Below, in pieces: positions 33,769 to 42,089 of a stretch of 64,000 bases of DNA (position 1 is the stretch's first letter; the number at the start of each line of letters is the position of its first letter). This DNA is from Arthrobacter cheniae. Lineage in GTDB: Bacteria; Actinomycetota; Actinomycetes; Actinomycetales; Micrococcaceae. The position numbers were made by a program, and so were the translations under genes. Under the pieces are notes generated by a model, which saw only the letters and a list, made by a program, of their open reading frames with translations, made no database searches and was not told the DNA's origin. The DNA is taken from the NCBI RefSeq assembly GCF_003602275.1, contig NZ_QZVT01000001.1, forward strand, positions 154,567-218,566, written 5' to 3'.

Positions 33769-33781
33769 TTAGGCACCCTAA
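33769..33781. promoter_or_regulatory. inverted repeat, candidate MarR operator
   Basis: TTAGG-CAC-CCTAA is a perfect 5+5 inverted repeat beginning three bases upstream of the marR-like start. Part of it (TAGGGT on the minus strand) fits a -10 hexamer. Confidence 0.5.
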
Positions 33782-33862
33782 CATTCGTCGTGCGGTGACG
33801 CCAAGATGCATGGCTCCGGATGCAGCGATAGCGTGGGAGGCACCGACGCCAGGGGGCAGGAC

Positions 33863-34438
33863 ATGCAGGACGCAGCCACACCGGATACCTTCATCGTCCC
33901 CACCGACGCCGGGGCGGCGAAACAGCAGGTGACCGCAATTCCACCCGTACTTCTGGGCGTCGAGGATCCCCTCCCGTTCCTGGCCGGACGATGGACGACG
34001 CACCGTCGGCTACTCGACCGCACCACCGGCATGACGGGGACGTTCACCGGGCTCACCACCTTCACTCCCGACGACGGCGGCCTGCGCTGGGACGAGCAGG
34101 GCACCGTGTCCTGGCCCTCCTTCGAAGGACCGGCCTTCCGCTCCTACCGCGTCCTGGGCGTGGGAGGTGCCGTGATCGACATACGTTTCATGGACGCCCG
34201 GCTGCTGTGTCGCCTCGACCTCGGTACCGGTGCGGCGCGGGACGAACACGATTGTTCCCCGGATACCTACCTCGTGGACTTCGCCGTGAGGTCGCGGAAA
34301 CTGATCCACTACACCTGGGACGTGACCGGGCCCGCGAAGGACCTCCTGCTGACGACGACGCTCGAGCGCCGGTCTGAGGCAGCTACAGCGCCCGAGACCT
34401 CGGGGGGTGTGGGGCTCGGTCCCGTGGGCGGCGCTTGA
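33863..34438 (+). CDS. DUF6314 family protein
   Basis: The 191-residue protein has the DUF6314 beta-barrel pattern: PLPFLAGRWTTHRRLLDR near residue 38, then GTFTG, LRWDEQGTV, RSYRVLG and HDCSPDTYLVDF. The family is lipocalin-like and of unknown function. The ATG at 33863 is preceded by GGGGGCAGGAC and is preferred to an in-frame ATG 19 codons upstream. Its last 56 bases overlap the 3' end of the convergent acyltransferase gene. It may be controlled by the divergent MarR protein. Confidence 0.78.
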   Translation: MQDAATPDTFIVPTDAGAAKQQVTAIPPVLLGVEDPLPFLAGRWTTHRRLLDRTTGMTGTFTGLTTFTPDDGGLRWDEQGTVSWPSFEGPAFRSYRVLGVGGAVIDIRFMDARLLCRLDLGTGAARDEHDCSPDTYLVDFAVRSRKLIHYTWDVTGPAKDLLLTTTLERRSEAATAPETSGGVGLGPVGGA

Positions 34439-35387
34439 GCACTGGCAGTTCGAACAACAGATTCACCGAGAGGTGATCCCGTGTCGAGTACAGCCAGGCC
34501 AGGCCGAGTGGAATTCCGATGCCGACCAGGAGCAGCAGCGGCAGCATGAACCACTCCCCTGCGAGCCCGACGGCGTCGGCGAGGGCGAGCGTGATCATGA
34601 TCGGACCGAGGTGCGCCACGTAGAAGACGATCGAGTAGCGTCCGATGAACTCCAACGCGGCAGTCGCGCGACCGGCTCGAAGCAGCGGGAACACCCAGCA
34701 CACGACGCCGAGGGCGCCCACCACTCCCCATGCGTACTCACCCCGGTAGAGCACATCGCGACCTGCGGCATTGAGGACCCCCACGGTGACGGCCGCAGCG
34801 GCCGCCAGCACCAGCACCCAGGGCTTGCTGATCGTGCGCTCGACCAGTCGCACGTGCTGCGTGCACCAGGCGCCGAAGAAGAAGAACCCGGCGAGGAAGA
34901 CCATGGTCTCCGAGCGACTCGCGTCCGGCAGGACCAGCGACACCGCGAGCAGCACGAAGGACATCATCAGCGGCGGCACCCGCCGCAGCGGATAGGCGAC
35001 CATGTAGAAGATCAGGATGAACCACAGGTACCAGAGGTAGGTCGGCGAGAGAAAGAAGACCTGTGCCAGGGTAGCGGGCCGGAGATCCCCGCTCGCCGCC
35101 AGGATGATGACCGACCACAGGACGTAGGGCCACGCCACCATGGAGATCTTGCCGGCGAAGTACTCGCGCCCCGACTTCGCGACCGACTGCGGCAGCAGCA
35201 TCCCGGAGAGGAACATCAGGACGGGCATGCGGAAGGGCTCGAGGAAGAGGTTGACCTGGTCGACGCCCGCGGTCGGACCGACGGCGACGCGCAACGCCTC
35301 GCCTGCATGCAGCAGCACGACGAGCAGGATGGCGACGCCGCGCAGACTGTCGAGCCACCCTATGCGTGCAATGGTGGTACTGCTGAT
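34383..35387 (-). CDS. acyltransferase family 3 membrane protein without a canonical start at the expected place
   Basis: The frame encodes an acyltransferase-3 protein with about ten membrane helices, as used to O-acetylate surface sugars. The conserved first-helix motif RIGWLDSLRGVAILLV ends just upstream of the first ATG/GTG/TTG codon, a GTG at 35318. The open frame extends to an in-frame TGA near 35420 and contains no standard start in this stretch. An ATC at 35385-35387 is preceded by AGGGGG at ideal spacing and would give a complete 334-residue protein. Start from the GTG would remove the Arg and Asp of the motif. Either a rare start codon or a mutated ATG is implied. The boundary given assumes ATC. 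Confidence 0.72.
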   Translation of the reverse strand: MSSTTIARIGWLDSLRGVAILLVVLLHAGEALRVAVGPTAGVDQVNLFLEPFRMPVLMFLSGMLLPQSVAKSGREYFAGKISMVAWPYVLWSVIILAASGDLRPATLAQVFFLSPTYLWYLWFILIFYMVAYPLRRVPPLMMSFVLLAVSLVLPDASRSETMVFLAGFFFFGAWCTQHVRLVERTISKPWVLVLAAAAAVTVGVLNAAGRDVLYRGEYAWGVVGALGVVCWVFPLLRAGRATAALEFIGRYSIVFYVAHLGPIMITLALADAVGLAGEWFMLPLLLLVGIGIPLGLAWLYSTRDHLSVNLLFELPVLKRRPRDRAPHPPRSRAL

Positions 35388-35596
35388 CGTGGCCCCCTGC
35401 TGTCGACGTTCACTTCACACATGCTTGCGGACACTTCGTTGCAGGACCCAGCCACGGATGGATCGACGTCGCCCCTTGATATCTCCGGACGAATGCTTTC
35501 CGAGTCTCCGGAGCCGACAGATCCACCTCCCGAACAGATCCGAAGGACTGCACCGGTGCTCGCCGCCGGCGGCTGACGGAGGTGCGTAGACGAATC

Positions 35597-35612
35597 CTCG
35601 ACGATCGTCGAG
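35597..35612. promoter_or_regulatory. 16-bp perfect palindrome upstream of the acyltransferase-SGNH gene
   Basis: CTCGACGATCGTCGAG is fully palindromic and lies about 100 bases upstream of the TTG start at 35713. The rest of 35388-35712 holds no gene that I can support. An operator role is inferred from symmetry only. Confidence 0.35.
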
Positions 35613-35712
35613 GGCAGGCGACCGGGCTCCGCAGGCAGTGACTGCACAGAATGGGAGTTATTTTTGAGGGAAGCAGGACTGGAAGTTGCACCGTCTTTTG
35701 GGAGGTCCTCTG

Positions 35713-37818
35713 TTGGCCAGTGATGTGCTCGCCACCGCGACACGCACAACGGATGCAGTGCAGAAGTCGGTCCTCCGCGCCGATATCCAGGGCCTGCGCG
35801 CCCTGGCCGTCCTGGCGGTACTGCTCTACCACCTCGACGTGCCATTCCTGCCGGGAGGGTTCGTCGGCGTCGATGTCTTCTTCGTCATCTCCGGGTTCCT
35901 GATCACCGGGCTCCTGCTCAAACAACTCGTCGCGGAAGGACGGGTATCACTTCTCGGGTTCTACGCGCGTAGGGCCAGACGCTTGCTGCCTGCGGCAACC
36001 CTCGTCCTCGTTGCTACAGGCGCGATCACGGTTGCGGTCCTGCCGATCACCCGTTGGGGTTCCGTCGGGTGGGACATCATCGCTTCGGCGTCGTACGTCC
36101 AGAACTGGCGGCTGGCTACGGACTCGGTCGGCTACCTCACGAGCGACGTAGCTCCCGGGCCCCTGCAGCACTACTGGTCGCTGGGCGTGGAGGAGCAGTT
36201 CTACCTGGTCTGGCCCCTACTGATCATCGTGGCCGGCTGGCTCGGAACGAGGACGAGGCATCAGCGCGGGCAGATCGCCATCGAGAATCTGCGCCCCTGG
36301 CTGCTCATCGCACTCGCGCTTGTGCTCCTGCCGTCGCTCGCATGGTCGATGTACTACACGGCCGCAGCGCCAGAACCCGCCTACTTCGCCTCGACCACGC
36401 GTTTCTGGCAGCTTGCACTCGGCGCGCTCCTCGCCGTGGCGCACTCCCACCTGGAGAAGATACCCGGTCCTCTCGCGATGATCACGGGCTGGCTCGGGAC
36501 GGCCGGCATCATCGGCTCCCTGGTGCTGATCGACGGGTCCGTCCCCTACCCGGGAGCTGCCGCCCTGCTTCCCACCCTCTCCACCGCCCTCGTGATCGCA
36601 GCAGGCGTCAAGCGGACCCCACTCGGACCTGAACTGGTCCTCGGCACCAGGCCGATGGTCTTCGTGGGGAACATCTCCTACTCCCTGTACCTCTGGCACT
36701 GGCCTGTCATCGTGTTCGCCACGGCGATGTTCCCGCAACCCCACTTCACCGGGAGCATCCTTATTCTCGGGCTTTCGATCGGCCTCGCGTACCTTACCTA
36801 TCGGTACGTCGAGAAGCCCGTCAGCGGGTGGAGCGCCCTCAGTGACGCCCCCGGCCGGAGTCTCTGCGCCGCAGTCGCCCTCATGATCATCGGTGGCCTC
36901 ACGGGCGGGATGCTCGTCAACGCGGTCCGCACCGAAGTGGACAGGGCGGAGATTCAGAGTCTTCAGCCGGAACCGCTGCTGACCGGAGCCATGACGCTCC
37001 CGCAAGAGCCCCGCTCGGCAGAGCCCGAACACCAGACCGCAGCAGAAGAGATCGTGCCCGCGCCCGTCGTCGCGGCCGAGGACTTCCCTTCGTGCGACTC
37101 GGCCAAGATCAGCGAAACCGAGGTCACGACCTGCGAATATGGCGACAAAGCGTCCGATCGCCACGTCGCACTCGTCGGTGACTCGCACGCGAAACAGTGG
37201 ATCCCGGCGCTCGATCGCATCGCTCGCGACAGAGGCTGGAAACTGACGGCGTACATCCACGACGCTTGCCCCTTTGCGACCGGCGAACTCGAGCGGAAGG
37301 GCAGGGCCTACGTCACCTGCATGGACTGGAACGCGCAGATGCAGGACCTGCTGAGGAATGACGCCGAGCTCAGCCTGGTCGTCACCAGCAGCTATACGAT
37401 GAGCGCCGGAATCGCCGGAGCGACGGATGACGTCGCTGCCATGGCGGAAGCGTTCCAGAGGTCCTGGCGCCCCTTCACCCAGCGCGGCGTCCCGGTCGCC
37501 GTCATCAGGGATACGCCGGCCCCTGATATCAACGTCCCTGATTGCGTCGCGGTGAATTCCACTTCCCTGACCAAGTGTTCCGTGCCGCGCAGGGAAGCGG
37601 CTGACGACAAAGGAGTCGCGCAACTGCGAGCAGCAGGGTCCCTTCCCGGAGTCACCTCGATCGATCTCAATCCCTTCATCTGTCCGGCCGAACAGTGCCC
37701 GCCCGTGATCGGCGACGTCCTCGTGTACCGGGATACCGATCATCTGACCGCTACATACGTGGAGTCGCTCGCCGACCGACTCGAGGCATCACTCGAGACG
37801 CTGGTCGCCGCCAGGTAG
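35713..37818 (+). CDS. acyltransferase-3/SGNH fusion, OafA type
   Basis: The 701-residue protein has an N-terminal acyltransferase-3 membrane domain (RADIQGLRALAVLAVLLYHL with conserved Arg and His, PGGFVGVDVFFVISGFLIT, LQHYWSLGVEEQFYLVWPL) and, after a linker of about 60 residues, a C-terminal extracytoplasmic SGNH hydrolase-like domain (HVALVGDSHAKQWIPAL). Such proteins O-acetylate cell-wall or surface polysaccharides, acetyl groups passing from the membrane domain to the SGNH domain. The TTG at 35713 is chosen because GGGAGG lies seven bases upstream; a TTG nine codons earlier lacks one. It may modify the glycan made by the operon at 10-17 kb. Confidence 0.9.
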   Translation: MASDVLATATRTTDAVQKSVLRADIQGLRALAVLAVLLYHLDVPFLPGGFVGVDVFFVISGFLITGLLLKQLVAEGRVSLLGFYARRARRLLPAATLVLVATGAITVAVLPITRWGSVGWDIIASASYVQNWRLATDSVGYLTSDVAPGPLQHYWSLGVEEQFYLVWPLLIIVAGWLGTRTRHQRGQIAIENLRPWLLIALALVLLPSLAWSMYYTAAAPEPAYFASTTRFWQLALGALLAVAHSHLEKIPGPLAMITGWLGTAGIIGSLVLIDGSVPYPGAAALLPTLSTALVIAAGVKRTPLGPELVLGTRPMVFVGNISYSLYLWHWPVIVFATAMFPQPHFTGSILILGLSIGLAYLTYRYVEKPVSGWSALSDAPGRSLCAAVALMIIGGLTGGMLVNAVRTEVDRAEIQSLQPEPLLTGAMTLPQEPRSAEPEHQTAAEEIVPAPVVAAEDFPSCDSAKISETEVTTCEYGDKASDRHVALVGDSHAKQWIPALDRIARDRGWKLTAYIHDACPFATGELERKGRAYVTCMDWNAQMQDLLRNDAELSLVVTSSYTMSAGIAGATDDVAAMAEAFQRSWRPFTQRGVPVAVIRDTPAPDINVPDCVAVNSTSLTKCSVPRREAADDKGVAQLRAAGSLPGVTSIDLNPFICPAEQCPPVIGDVLVYRDTDHLTATYVESLADRLEASLETLVAAR

Positions 37819-37876
37819 CTCAGCCACGGTTGCCTCGCGCTCGGAGGTGCGGCATGAGCCCGGAAGCTTAAACACA

Positions 37877-37920
37877 AGAGGCCGGTACAACCCCTATTTC
37901 TAGCGGATGTACCGGCCTCT
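37877..37920. terminator. hairpin terminator between the acyltransferase and tRNA-Tyr
   Basis: AGAGGCCGGTACA (37877-37889) pairs with TGTACCGGCCTCT (37908-37920). On the minus strand it is followed by TTGTGTTT, consistent with termination of tRNA-Tyr; it may serve both convergent units. Confidence 0.7.
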
Positions 37921-37928
37921 CCTTGCTG

Positions 37929-38010
37929 TGGCAGATGAGGGATTCGAACCCCCGTAGGCGTTGCCAGCTGATTTACAGTCAGCCCCCTTTGGCCGCTCGG
38001 GTAATCTGCC
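37929..38010 (-). tRNA. tRNA-Tyr (GTA)
   Basis: The 82-base class II tRNA has acceptor GGCAGAT/ATCTGCC, anticodon stem GCTGA/TCAGC around CTGTAAA (anticodon GTA), a long variable arm and T stem GGGGG with TTCGAAT in the loop. The discriminator is A; CCA is not encoded. Confidence 0.94.
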
Positions 38011-38098
38011 GAACGTCTTCATAGGAAGACCGCCCGCAGCAAGCGCGGGCAAGACAACTTTACAGACAAACCGCTCCAGTGACGAATCGGGCGGAGGT

Positions 38099-38473
38099 CT
38101 ACAGGCCGGCAGCTACGCGGCGCTCGATCTGGGCGAAGAAACCGTTCGCCTGATCGGGCGTCACCATGCTCAGGAGGACCGCCCGGTCGAGGTCGGCGCG
38201 TACCCCGGCGAGCCGCTCCCCCGCCGATTGACCCACGCCCGTGTCGACGGGTGACGCGACGCCCATGGAAGTCACCGGGTCGAGGTCGGGGATCGTGTCG
38301 ATCGCCTCGACGTCGGAGTGACCCGAGCTCGCCGCTACCGTCCTCGGCGGGACGGCCGAGGACGGTCCCGCCGCCAGACCCGACAGCGACGCCGTGACAG
38401 CTGCCGCCAGGAACGAGCCCGCCACGGCCTTGCGAAGGCGTACCCGGTAGCGGCGGCGGGGCGTCTGGGACAT
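38099..38473 (-). CDS. small secreted protein, unknown function
   Basis: The 124-residue product starts with a basic segment (RRRYRVRLRK) and a hydrophobic run (AVAGSFLAAAVTASLSGLAAG) ending in PSSA-V, a likely signal peptide with cleavage near residue 40; the paired arginines leave Tat export possible. The mature part of about 80 residues is Asp/Val-rich at first, then has an amphipathic helical end (GERLAGVRADLDRAVLLSMV). GAGGAG eight bases before the ATG supports the start. No family is recognised. It lies upstream of tRNA-Tyr in the same direction. Confidence 0.65.
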   Translation of the reverse strand: MSQTPRRRYRVRLRKAVAGSFLAAAVTASLSGLAAGPSSAVPPRTVAASSGHSDVEAIDTIPDLDPVTSMGVASPVDTGVGQSAGERLAGVRADLDRAVLLSMVTPDQANGFFAQIERRVAAGL

Positions 38474-38635
38474 AGTTCATGCTCCTCGTGGTGTGGTAGG
38501 TAGTGCCCACCGTGCCACCGGAGTGTGGGTGCCGGCCCGGTACGGACTGATTGCCGACTGTGAGGACCACCGCGCCGGGCCGCAAGGTTGCAGATAGTCT
38601 TTAGGGCAAGGATCCCAACCACCCGAGGAGGCACC

Positions 38636-39124
38636 GTGGCGAGCGAATCCACGTTCGACGTCGTAAGCAAAGTGGACAAGCAGGAAGTTGCCAATGCGCT
38701 GAATCAGGCGCAGAAGGAGATCGCGCAGCGTTACGACTTCAAGGGAGTCGGCGCGGAGGTGGACTTCAGTGGCGAGAAGATCCTCATGAAGGCGAATTCC
38801 GAGGAGCGCGTCCTGGCCGTCCTCGACGTCCTGCAGTCGAAGATGATCAAGCGAGGGATCTCTCTGAGGTCGCTCGACACCGGCGAGCCCTACCCCTCCG
38901 GCAAGGAGTTCCGCCTGGAGACCTCCATCAAGGAGGGCATCGCGCAGGACATCGCGAAGAAGATCAACAAGCTCATCCGGGACGAGGGACCGAAGGGCGT
39001 GAAGTCGCAGATCCAGGGCGACGAGCTGCGCGTCAGCTCCAAGTCCCGCGATGACCTGCAGTCCGTCATGGCACTCCTGAAGAACTTCGAGGAAGCCGAC
39101 CTGCAGTTCGTCAATATGCGCTAG
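38636..39124 (+). CDS. YajQ family nucleotide-binding protein
   Basis: The 162-residue protein matches YajQ/UPF0234 throughout: STFDVVSKVDKQEVANALNQ at the N-terminus, QRYDFKGV, and a C-terminal VSSKSRDDLQSVMALL. Two RRM-like halves bind nucleotides; some members bind cyclic di-GMP and affect transcription. The GTG at 38636 has GAGGAGG upstream. The gene is monocistronic, with a long hairpin about 90 bases after its stop. Confidence 0.92.
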   Translation: MASESTFDVVSKVDKQEVANALNQAQKEIAQRYDFKGVGAEVDFSGEKILMKANSEERVLAVLDVLQSKMIKRGISLRSLDTGEPYPSGKEFRLETSIKEGIAQDIAKKINKLIRDEGPKGVKSQIQGDELRVSSKSRDDLQSVMALLKNFEEADLQFVNMR

Positions 39125-39211
39125 CCTTCGGCAGCAGCTGCCGCTTCCATGCTTCACTCTGGTCTTCGTCGCGACCACTCCCGGACACCATGAACTCTCT
39201 GTCGAACGAGG

Positions 39212-39251
39212 GGTGGAAGGGTCCCGTATGAGTAGGGCGAGCCCTTCCACC
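39212..39251 (+). terminator. hairpin downstream of the YajQ gene
   Basis: GGTGGAAGGG (39212-39221) and CCCTTCCACC (39242-39251) form a perfect 10-bp stem with a 20-base loop. No clear T tract follows, so Rho-independent termination is only probable. Confidence 0.45.
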
Positions 39252-39286
39252 TGTTGATTCGGCCAGCGTCAAGTACCGGTTGGTCG

Positions 39287-39330
39287 ATTCAGGTATGCGG
39301 GGACCGGCAATTCAGGTAGGCGGGGACGGG
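39287..39330 (+). repeat. pair of imperfect 21-base direct repeats
   Basis: ATTCAGGTATGCGGGGACCGG at 39287-39307 (one base longer than quoted matching core) and ATTCAGGTAGGCGGGGACGGG at 39310-39330 differ at two positions. The period is 23 bases. Their purpose is unknown. Confidence 0.55.
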
Positions 39331-39583
39331 GACACCCCGAAAATAAGCATTTAGGCTGACGTTCACCAGGCAGCCCTTGCGCTTCTCCTTCCGTTCATCT
39401 GGAGATCACGGCGGTTCCGCTTGGAGGACGGACTCTCGGAACGGCATCCAGCCGTCCCGAGGGTAGGAGACGGCCGTCCACCAGGGTATTCGTGGGACTC
39501 CACGCCCCGCCAGGGGCGTCAGGGGACCCTGCCTGGCTCCTGCCAGCTGATGCCGCGGGCTGCGACGCCCTTCCATTCGTAAA

Positions 39584-40009
39584 GTGGTGAATCCCTTGAC
39601 CGTTACCTACCCTGGTCCACGAATGGTCTCCAGCCATGGCCCGCCGGCTCCGCAAGCCTCTGAGGGCGTGGTCGTCCCGACACTCCATGAAGCTATGAAG
39701 CAACCGTGGGCGCTTCGCCGGACTTCCTCCTGCGCCGGTCAGGTCGTCATCGTCGACGGCTCTCCGATCGAACACAACGTCGAGGTCGCCAAGGCTTCGA
39801 ACCCCCGGACGTTTCCCACCGGATGGCGTGTCCTTCGCACAGTCGCCGGCGAATGCCGCACGTGGGAGGCTTCCGCAGCAGGGCCACGACCGGAAGTTCT
39901 TCGGCGAGTGAACCACACCGATTCAAGCGTTCGTCTCCCGCGTACGCCAACCAAACCGCAAAGCGTTCTCGTCGTACCGAGAGAGGTGGGACATGTCCAT
40001 GCCCAGTAG
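39584..40009 (+). pseudogene. internally deleted family 2 glycosyltransferase remnant
   Basis: The frame encodes VVVPTLHEAMKQPWALRR and VVIVDGSPIEHNVEVAKAS, then passes directly to GWRVLRTVAGECRTWEAS, GPRPEVLRRV and RLPRTPTKPQSVLV. These match, in order, residues 49-91 and 243-304 of the glycosyltransferase at 16.7-17.6 kb (VVIPTLNEARNIPWVLRR; GWRVLGTMAHECLLWEA; RPEALRRV; PRTPTDPTSVLV). About 150 residues with the DAD site and most of the catalytic core are missing at one in-frame junction. The frame is otherwise open, suggesting a fairly recent or size-constrained deletion. It cannot be an active enzyme. Its end overlaps the next gene by 17 bases. Confidence 0.75.
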
Positions 40010-40997
40010 CATTCCAACCATTTCCGTAGTCATCTGCACATACACGGAGAAGCGTTTGAGCCTCCTGACTCAGGTCGTCGAGTCAGTCCGGCTCCAGACT
40101 CTCACCCCGGACCAGATCATCGTCGTCGTCGACCACAACGAGGACCTGTACAAACGCCTCCTCATGGACTTCCGGGACGTGGTGCTCGTAGAGAGCCAGG
40201 CACAGCCTGGCCTCGCCGGCGCACGCAACACCGGGGTCAGCGTCGCCACCTCGGAGATCATCGCCTTCCTGGATGACGACGCCGAAGCAGCTCCGGACTG
40301 GTTGGAACGCCTGTCCGTGTTCTACGACGACCCCGACGTGCTCGCCGTCGGCGGGCGGGTCGAACCCGTCTGGGAGACCGGCCGTCCCGCCTACTTCAGC
40401 GAGGAACTCGACTGGATCGTGGGGTGCAGTTACCGGGGCATGCCACGCATGGCAGCCGAGGTCCGGAACCTGATCGGTGCGAACATGTCCTTCCGCAGCG
40501 ACGTGCTGGAGCATGTCGGCGGCTTCAATCACGACCTCGGCCGACAGGCCGTCAAGCCGCTCGGCTGTGAAGAGACAGAGATCTGCATCCGCTCGACCCT
40601 CGCCTCTCCCGGTGCCCGGATCGTCTACGATCCTGCGGCAGTGGTCAACCATCACGTGCCCACGTCCAGGGGAACGCTGAGTTACATGCTGACGCGCGCC
40701 TGGTCGGAGGGGCTGTCGAAGGCGCAGGTGAGCCATCTCGTGGGGCATAAGCGGGCTCTGAGATCGGAGCGCCGGTACGTCCGGACCATCCTCCCTCGCG
40801 CGGTGCTGTCCGGGATCCGGGATTGGGGAACAGGGAGGGACAGCGCCGGACTCGGCCAGGCAGGAGCCATCGTCGCAGTTCTGGCATGCACGACCGGAGG
40901 TTACCTCCGGGGACGCCAGATAGCCCACACCACCAGGTCCCGAGCTGCACGGACGACGACAGCCCCTGAGGAGGCGTGGAGAACCGTTACCACCTGA
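39993..40997 (+). CDS. family 2 glycosyltransferase
   Basis: The 334-residue protein starts with ISVVICTYTEKRLSLLTQVV, has VVDHNEDL near residue 47, AGARNTGV near 75 and FLDDDAEAAPDW (DDD metal site, about 92-94). Its C-terminal half has GCEETEICIRS as the catalytic acidic region and a helical tail with no clear membrane span. Proteins of this pattern occur in actinobacterial surface-glycan clusters. GAGAGGTGGGAC precedes the ATG, supporting the start. With the remnant upstream it makes a reduced second polysaccharide locus; the tail of unrelated character ends 94 bases before the convergent htpX. Confidence 0.87.
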   Translation: MSMPSSIPTISVVICTYTEKRLSLLTQVVESVRLQTLTPDQIIVVVDHNEDLYKRLLMDFRDVVLVESQAQPGLAGARNTGVSVATSEIIAFLDDDAEAAPDWLERLSVFYDDPDVLAVGGRVEPVWETGRPAYFSEELDWIVGCSYRGMPRMAAEVRNLIGANMSFRSDVLEHVGGFNHDLGRQAVKPLGCEETEICIRSTLASPGARIVYDPAAVVNHHVPTSRGTLSYMLTRAWSEGLSKAQVSHLVGHKRALRSERRYVRTILPRAVLSGIRDWGTGRDSAGLGQAGAIVAVLACTTGGYLRGRQIAHTTRSRAARTTTAPEEAWRTVTT

Positions 40998-41091
40998 GGC
41001 GAGGCGCAGGCCCCGATTCTCAAGAGCTGACGATTCCGGCAGATCCGGGCTCGTGCGAGCAATGGAGCGAGGAGTTGCCGGGCCGGCCGTG

Positions 41092-41970
41092 TCAGCCTTG
41101 CGGCCGGCCCGCCATCCCCTCGAGGCGCGCGATGCGCTGCTCCATGGGTGGATGGGTTGCGAAAAGCTTCCTCATGCCGCCGCCCTTGAACGGATTGGCG
41201 ATCATGAGGTGCGAGGTGTTCACGAGCCGCTGGTCCTGCGGGAGCGGGGCGCGCTGGGTGCCGCGCTCGAGCTTGCGGAGCGATGACGCGAGGGCCAGCG
41301 GATCGTCGGTCAGAATGGCACCGTCCTCATCGGCGTCGAACTCACGTGTGCGGCCGATGGCCGTCTGGATCAGGCCCGCAGCAAGGGGTGCGAGGATGGC
41401 GAGCAAGAGGCCCGCGATCGGGTTGCCGCCCTGGTTCCGGTTGCCGCCCATCATGCCCGTGAACGCGAACATCTGGGCCACGGACGTGATGACGCCGGCG
41501 ACGGCCGCAGCGATGGATCCGGTGAGGATGTCACGGTTGTAGACGTGCATGAGTTCGTGTCCGAGGACACCGCGCAGCTCGCGCTCATTCAGGAGCTGCA
41601 GAATTCCCTGGGTGCAGCAGACCGCGGCGTTCTCCGGGTTGCGGCCTGTCGCGAAGGCATTCGGGGCCATGGTCGGCGAGACGTAGAGCCGTGGCATGGG
41701 CTTTCCTGCGCGCCCACTCAGCTCCCGAACGATCCGGTACATCGCAGGTGCCTGATGCTCCGTCACCTCGACCGCGCCCATGCTGCGGATCGCGATCTTG
41801 TCGCTGTTCCAGTAGCTGTACGCGATCGAACCGACGCCGAACAGGGCGAAGATCCAGATGAAGGACGAGCTGCCTGTGGCTCCGGCGATGACCGCACCGA
41901 AGACCAGGAAGATCCCCATGAGGGCACCGAACAACAACGCCGTCTTCGCACCGTTGAAATGGTTGTGCAC
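41092..41970 (-). CDS. htpX: membrane zinc metalloprotease HtpX
   Basis: The 292-residue M48 protease degrades damaged membrane proteins. Two N-terminal membrane helices (about 10-30 and 35-53) precede the zinc motif HELMH (His138, Glu139, His142) and the third ligand Glu in REFDADEDGA; two further hydrophobic segments lie between (about 152-172 and 185-205). The RLYVSPTMAPNAFATGRNP stretch is characteristic. GTG at 41970 follows AGGAG by six bases. The length is normal. Confidence 0.94.
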   Translation of the reverse strand: MHNHFNGAKTALLFGALMGIFLVFGAVIAGATGSSSFIWIFALFGVGSIAYSYWNSDKIAIRSMGAVEVTEHQAPAMYRIVRELSGRAGKPMPRLYVSPTMAPNAFATGRNPENAAVCCTQGILQLLNERELRGVLGHELMHVYNRDILTGSIAAAVAGVITSVAQMFAFTGMMGGNRNQGGNPIAGLLLAILAPLAAGLIQTAIGRTREFDADEDGAILTDDPLALASSLRKLERGTQRAPLPQDQRLVNTSHLMIANPFKGGGMRKLFATHPPMEQRIARLEGMAGRPQG

Positions 41971-42089
41971 GTCTCACTCCTCGCGATGTGGAGGCCACTC
42001 GGCCCATCAGGACAACGGCGGGCCGGGAAGGGCCGTTCCACCCATCGTAGGACGTTGCGCTGCACGCCCGCTGGGAGGGATGTTGCGGG

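Larger units (their letters stand above)
39125..39583. other. gene-free stretch between YajQ and the second glycosyltransferase locus
   Basis: No gene is supported here. It contains a 10-bp hairpin (39212-39251), two imperfect direct repeats beginning ATTCAGGTA (39287 and 39310), and TAGGCT at 39352-39357, a possible -10 element for the rightward genes. Confidence 0.5.

Noticed and set aside
39125-41091. The reduced glycosyltransferase locus as a mobile island
   Set aside because: No transposase, integrase, flanking repeats or tRNA junction is visible; gene loss explains the remnant more simply.
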